Assembly: GCA_963971305.1 (NCBI GenBank)
Contig: OZ020303.1
Location: forward strand, 42,954,106 to 43,018,105
Length of the DNA: 64,000 bases
Source of the DNA: Arcuatula senhousia
Lineage: Eukaryota; Mollusca; Bivalvia; Mytilida; Mytilidae
Reading direction: 5' to 3'
In this document: positions 61,101-64,000 of the stretch, in pieces
How the letters are laid out: each line of letters opens with the position of its first letter
Numbering within the stretch: the first letter of the stretch is position 1
Position numbers and translations under genes: made by a program
Notes under the pieces: model-generated
The model's input: the letters and a program-made list of their open reading frames with translations, nothing else
Told to the model about the DNA's origin: nothing
Database searches by the model: none

Positions 61101-64000
61101 CTTGATGTAATGGGCAAATTCCTCACAAAGTTGATTTGTCCAAACAACTGAGTAAGTCATAGTTCTGTGAATATATAAACAGATCATGATGTAGTGATTA
61201 CTTTTCAATAAGAATAATGACCTCAGAGGCTGAGGTAAAAGTGCAAACATTTTCAGTGATGTGTTATATTCATAAAGTACATAACACAAACAATATAATT
61301 GTTTAATGATTAAATCAACAGACCTTAGTATGAAACATTGGCAGTCTTTGTACTATAATTGTATTATTTAAAGTTGATTATTGGTCTGTTTTGGGAGATA
61401 TGATATGTACTTTTATAACACTGTGAGGTTTCACCTTAGTACGATTTTGCATGCTTGGTGGTATATCTTTGCATCAGATCATAAATTGGATGATAATACC
61501 TCACGAAAGAATATCTCTTTCCATTGTTTCTAGATGCAGTTAGTTCGTCATCCAGGCAGTGCCTAACCCCCGAAGATGGCATTTCATGTAAACAGACAAT
61601 AGCGATGGCCCAAAAGAAATGCCTAAGAGCTTCATTTACCTCACTCGCAAAAGATCATTATATACCATTCTTACAGAAAAAATGGGTCAAGGTACGTAAC
61701 CTGTCAGTACTAATGAAAGTGTTTTAATCCAAGGTTGCAATGTGCGATTGTAATTTTCTATAGGGACCTACCAAGAAGATTTACATCTATATAGTAAATA
61801 AACATTTTAATGCTAAAATATTACATGCAGGATTATCAAAGAAAGGACTTTAAACTAAAGAAAACTTTTCGTGTAAACATTGCAGCCTTAGATTATAATC
61901 TGATGAAAAATAAAGAGGAATTTGTTATCAGCGTTTCTCTCAAAATAATATTGATGAACTGTTTACTTCAATTATAACCTCACAATGAAGAAATGCAGTG
62001 CAAGGTAGAAAAAAATTATCCTTCCTGTAGGTAATGAAATTCCTATCGTTAAGAGAAAAAGGTCTTGTACTGCATTTATATTTTTTTCTTATTAAACTGA
62101 CTGGTTTTTGGCAAAGGGACTTATTTTATTGAAAGCAATACTCATCTTGAACATGTGGTATGGTAAACTTATCTAGGGTTAAATACAGAACCAGCAAAAA
62201 AGCATATGTTTGCCTTGGAGGGAAACTTAAAATAGCAGTTAGGTGTAAAACAGTCATTTCCTATAACTGGTGCTAATATTTCTTAATTAGAAAAGACACT
62301 GGTTAAGCAAAAGACCAATGTTCAATACAATGTTCTAAATTAAATTTCAAATGCTGTGTTTCTTTTTAATATAATGTATGAAATTTACTTAAGATGCAAA
62401 ATGTTCCTTTAAAATTGGAATAAAATATGATTATATGTCCTTTTTCAGGTTTTCACAATCATTTTATCCCTAGTCCTTCTGTTTATTGGGATCTATGGAA
62501 CAGCCCAAGTTAAGGATGGACTAGATCTAACAGATGTTGTACCAAAGAATACAAATGAATACCATTTCCTTGAAGCCCAGTCTAAATATTTTGGTTTTTA
62601 CAATGTTTACATGGTAACCAAGGATGGGTTTGATTACCCTAACAACCAGCACTTAGTAAGAGACTACCACAGAGCTTTCCAAACAGTTGACAGCATTGTC
62701 AAGAAACAGGACAATTCTATGCCAGATTTCTGGCTAGATATGTTTAGAGACTGGCTGAAAGGTGAGTTGGGGACTATAATTATTACAATGTTACACTGGA
62801 AACAAATATTTTTGAACTGTCATGAATTTTATCAAATTTCCCATTTAATCTAATTTTGTCTTTCAAGAACTAGTTTTAATGAATTGGTACTGATGTACAG
62901 GTAGATGTTCAGTTGGAAGATACATTGTTTAGCAAAATATCCAATGAACATGTATGTTTATTCCTGTTTTAAGAACTGGCTTTAAATGCTTGATTATGAT
63001 TGCAGATGTTCAGCAAGTTTATGAGCAAGAAGTAAGAGAGAATAGAATCCATTCAGAAGGCTGGTATTACAATGCTTCAGACAAAGGCATTCTCGGATAT
63101 AAACTAGCTCTTCAGACTGGAGATTTAGATAGTCCTATTGATAAAACAAAGGTAAGATTTAAAATATCAAATTCTCAAAACTCTGATTTATTGACCACAA
63201 CTTTCTAATTTTCCACTGAACTTTTGATTCATATTACAAACTTAACTACACTATACATAACATCAGGGTTTTTTGCACCACCTCTGAATTTATGAATCAG
63301 TGCACTGAAATTCAATTTGGAAATGATATCAGTGATAAATCATTAGAAAGCTCCTATGTTTTATGTTTTGATTAAGATTTATGAGAAACAAGCATGTAAT
63401 GATTTCAGGTGTTACAGAACAAGTTAGTTAATGATGACGGGATCATTAATACTGATGCTTTCTATAACTACCTGACTGCCTGGGTGTCAATAGATGCCAT
63501 GACCTACGCTGCCTCCATGGCTGACTTTCATCCGGTACCAAGTCTTTACATACATGATACTTATGATATGTACGACCATAAAAGTAAGTGCAATACTTGT
63601 ACGGAGTCTTGATTTTACTTCTCTTGTTCCATGGAACAAATATATGAATGAATATTCTTCTTTGAAATTGCTTTAATTAAAGTTAGAAAGATACACTTGA
63701 TTAGATATAAGAAAACTTAGATAAACACAAAAAGTAAAAAATCTAATTGCAGATTTTGTGATATTGTATTAGATTATTAAAAAGGTAATTTCTTATCTCA
63801 TTTTAATATCAAATAAAAAGACATATTTTAACAAAAGTAGTACAAAAAAGTTAACTCCTTATAAACATACAAAACTGAACTATTTACTGAACCATTACTT
63901 TAACCAAGCTACAAAACTTTTATCTTATGCAATCATTTTATTTCAGTACCCAAAGCACAGCCTATAATTTATGCCCAGATTCCATTTTATTTGAATAACC
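37153..64000 (+). CDS. PTCH1: Patched, Hedgehog receptor and sterol-sensing-domain transporter, 5' part of the gene
   Basis: A twelve-span RND-like membrane protein that restrains Smoothened until Hedgehog binds. Exons: 37153-37254, 37667-37859, 43364-43550, 43888-43957, 44400-44500, 52261-52378, 53439-53531, 55315-55436, 57959-58106, 58508-58642, 59015-59272, 59769-59894, 60297-60415, 60689-60927, 61534-61691, 62449-62761, 63006-63151, 63409-63583 and 63947 to the window end. All junctions are GT..AG with matching phases, giving about 952 residues. First membrane span in exon 2 ([18 protein letters not shown]), followed by the conserved [10 protein letters not shown]. The first extracellular loop has TPLDCFWEG and cysteine pairs. 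The sterol-sensing domain covers exons 10-13 with [37 protein letters not shown] and [12 protein letters not shown]. The cytosolic loop (exon 14) holds PPSY, PPQY and PPSY motifs. Exon 16 begins the second half ([10 protein letters not shown]). The C-terminal third lies beyond the window. Start MNIRRRG is inferred. Human has PTCH1 and PTCH2; a single invertebrate gene is assumed. Confidence 0.95.
38684..39103 (-). repeat. Palindromic MITE-like repeat, copy 2 (inverted partner at 21102-21512)
   Basis: 38684-38858 is a long palindrome with arms from about TATAGTATAACTAATGAGG to CGAATTAGTTATACTAT. The rest (to about 39103) matches the left part of copy 1 in reverse, ending with CGGAAATCACGATCTTTCAC. 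In Patched intron 2. Confidence 0.75.
39104..43070. other. Most of Patched intron 2, nothing recognised
   Basis: About 4 kb of AT-rich unique sequence with homopolymer runs. No open frame of interest, no RNA gene and no repeat with clear ends. Intron 2 is about 5.5 kb in all. Confidence 0.4.
43072..43340 (+). repeat. Fragment of a CCCCACC-type hairpin element
   Basis: TAGCCCCACCTATGAAAG followed by CAGGTCTGTCTGTCTGTCC. The same start-plus-microsatellite arrangement occurs at 56370-56650 (ATGCCCCCACAATGACATT ... TCTGTCTGTCCATCC). No tandem core is seen. Confidence 0.4.
44588..44746. repeat. hAT-like MITE fragment in Patched intron 5
   Basis: GCGGATTCAGGGG near the left and CCCCTGTATCTGC near the right are inverted with 11 of 13 matches, and CCCCTG closes the right end. 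This is the CAGGGGC-type end common in non-autonomous hAT elements. A 12-G run follows the left end. Confidence 0.4.
45706..45810 (+). repeat. Left terminal and subterminal repeats of the hAT-like element
   Basis: The inverted repeat end is followed by at least five copies of the GGTACGG word in both orientations (between 45721 and 45783). One more, CCGTACC, lies close to the right end (50354-50360). Clustered subterminal repeats of this kind are typical transposase binding sites in hAT elements. Confidence 0.65.
46011..49966 (+). CDS. hAT-like transposase fused to an N-terminal C76-like cysteine protease domain
   Basis: Three exons: 46011-46096, 46686-47463 and 47813-49966. Phases match at both junctions (2+1, then 0), giving about 1005 residues. 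Exon 1 starts [20 protein letters not shown], with a nuclear-localisation-like KRPR and a SFF motif common at transposase starts. Exon 2 holds [17 protein letters not shown] (Cys48, Gln38), GTALY and [10 protein letters not shown] (Asp171, His173). This Gln, Cys, Asp-x-His order fits the papain-fold peptidase C76 family first known from herpesvirus tegument deubiquitinases. An Asn/Thr/Gln-rich linker follows. Exon 3 has a TTF-type zinc finger ([16 protein letters not shown], then KH and CH), a DUF4371-like core with [12 protein letters not shown] and YDGASAMSG, and the C-terminal hAT dimerisation block [20 protein letters not shown]. The transposase call is firm; the protease call rests on motif spacing only. 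Confidence 0.85.
50118..50123 (+). terminator. Polyadenylation signal of the hAT-like transposase gene
   Basis: AATAAA about 150 nt after the stop codon and still inside the element. Confidence 0.5.
50263..50342 (+). repeat. Three consecutive perfect hairpins near the right end of the hAT-like element
   Basis: Stem 1: CTGGGGGCC / GGCCCCCAG (50263-50286, 9 bp). Stem 2: CCACCTCGC / GCGAGGTGG (50303-50323, 9 bp with a 3-nt loop). Stem 3: GGGTCAC / GTGACCC (50326-50342, 7 bp with a 3-nt loop). GC content is far above the surroundings. Confidence 0.8.
50393..52260. other. Remainder of Patched intron 5, no gene seen
   Basis: AT-rich, only short frames. It contains one perfect GACCACCCA word (50730-50738), listed separately. 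Confidence 0.4.
50730..50738 (+). promoter_or_regulatory. Candidate Gli/Ci binding site in a Patched intron
   Basis: GACCACCCA is the consensus site of Gli/Cubitus interruptus factors, and Patched is a conserved direct target of that pathway. A single 9-base match in an intron this long can occur by chance, so this is a candidate only. Confidence 0.3.
56370..56680 (+). repeat. CCCCCAC-type hairpin element fragment
   Basis: ATGCCCCCACAATGACATT followed by GGGGACAT, and later CGTCCGTCC and CTGTCTGTCC runs, resembling 43072-43340. It directly precedes element G, whose insertion may have truncated it. Confidence 0.4.
56681..57827 (+). mobile_element. Tandem-core element G (about 503-bp units), AGCTCACC family
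   Basis: The 5' hairpin (56681-56709) pairs AGCTCAC with GTGAGCT and, inside, TTGCC with GGCAA. A CCGTCGT microsatellite (about 56726-56757) follows. A unit of about 503 bp occurs twice (CAACTTTTCAAAAATCTTCT at about 56758 and 57261). The 3' end AGGTGAGCGATTCAGG, hairpin AGGCTCC/GGAGCCT (57808-57823) and CTAG (57824-57827) match element D, although the inner stem of the 5' hairpin and the core differ. In Patched intron 8. Confidence 0.8.
58835..58858. repeat. Partial TACAGTA-type MITE end
   Basis: CACGAAAATATATGGTTATACAGTA resembles the right end of the MITE at 23749-23961. No matching left end is clear. Confidence 0.35.

Overview
The window looks like nuclear DNA of a bivalve mollusc, possibly a mussel (inference). 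It is AT-rich, has two conserved animal genes cut into many short exons by GT..AG introns, and its introns are crowded with repeats of a style described from bivalves: short hairpin ends, a microsatellite and a tandem core. There are no prokaryotic features and no CRISPR array. I saw no convincing tRNA or rRNA gene.

Layout. 1-2090: a decayed non-LTR retrotransposon (minus strand) and repeat debris. 2168-23281: a complete VCP/p97 (CDC48/TER94) AAA+ ATPase gene on the plus strand, 18 exon positions and 801 residues. The exon carrying the D2 Walker B motif is present twice in tandem (16191-16275 and 16690-16774). Intron 5 holds an apparently full-length DIRS-type tyrosine-recombinase retrotransposon (5220-10041), and the other introns hold several small repeats. 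23282-37152: intergenic DNA with MITEs and three tandem-core elements. 37153 to the window end: the first 19 coding exons of a Patched (Hedgehog receptor) gene, about 952 residues, cut by the window edge. Patched intron 5 contains a complete hAT-like DNA transposon (45706-50387).

Most notable points. (1) The hAT-like element encodes one intact three-exon gene of about 1005 residues in which a putative papain-fold cysteine protease domain (peptidase C76-like, Cys and Asp-x-His) is spliced in frame to a TTF-finger/hAT transposase. (2) The DIRS element has a canonical A_AAA_AAC slippery heptamer in the correct frame, followed after 9 nt by a 7-bp stem, exactly where the gag-like frame must pass to the RT frame. 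(3) VCP has a tandem exon pair of equal length and phase, 85 nt each, so including both would shift the frame. This suggests mutually exclusive splicing of the D2 Walker B/pore-loop segment. (4) At least seven elements share one architecture (5' hairpin, short microsatellite, tandem core of about 150-500 bp units, 3' hairpin then CTTG or CTAG) although their sequences differ. Two of them keep the 5' hairpin through paired changes. They resemble the non-autonomous Helitron-like 'pearl' type elements of bivalves.

The two host genes are unrelated in function: VCP unfolds ubiquitylated proteins in the cytosol and at the ER, and Patched is a membrane receptor. Everything between their exons appears to be transposon-derived or unique non-coding DNA. 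Exon boundaries were set by hand from splice consensus, reading-frame phase and protein-family similarity. No search was run.
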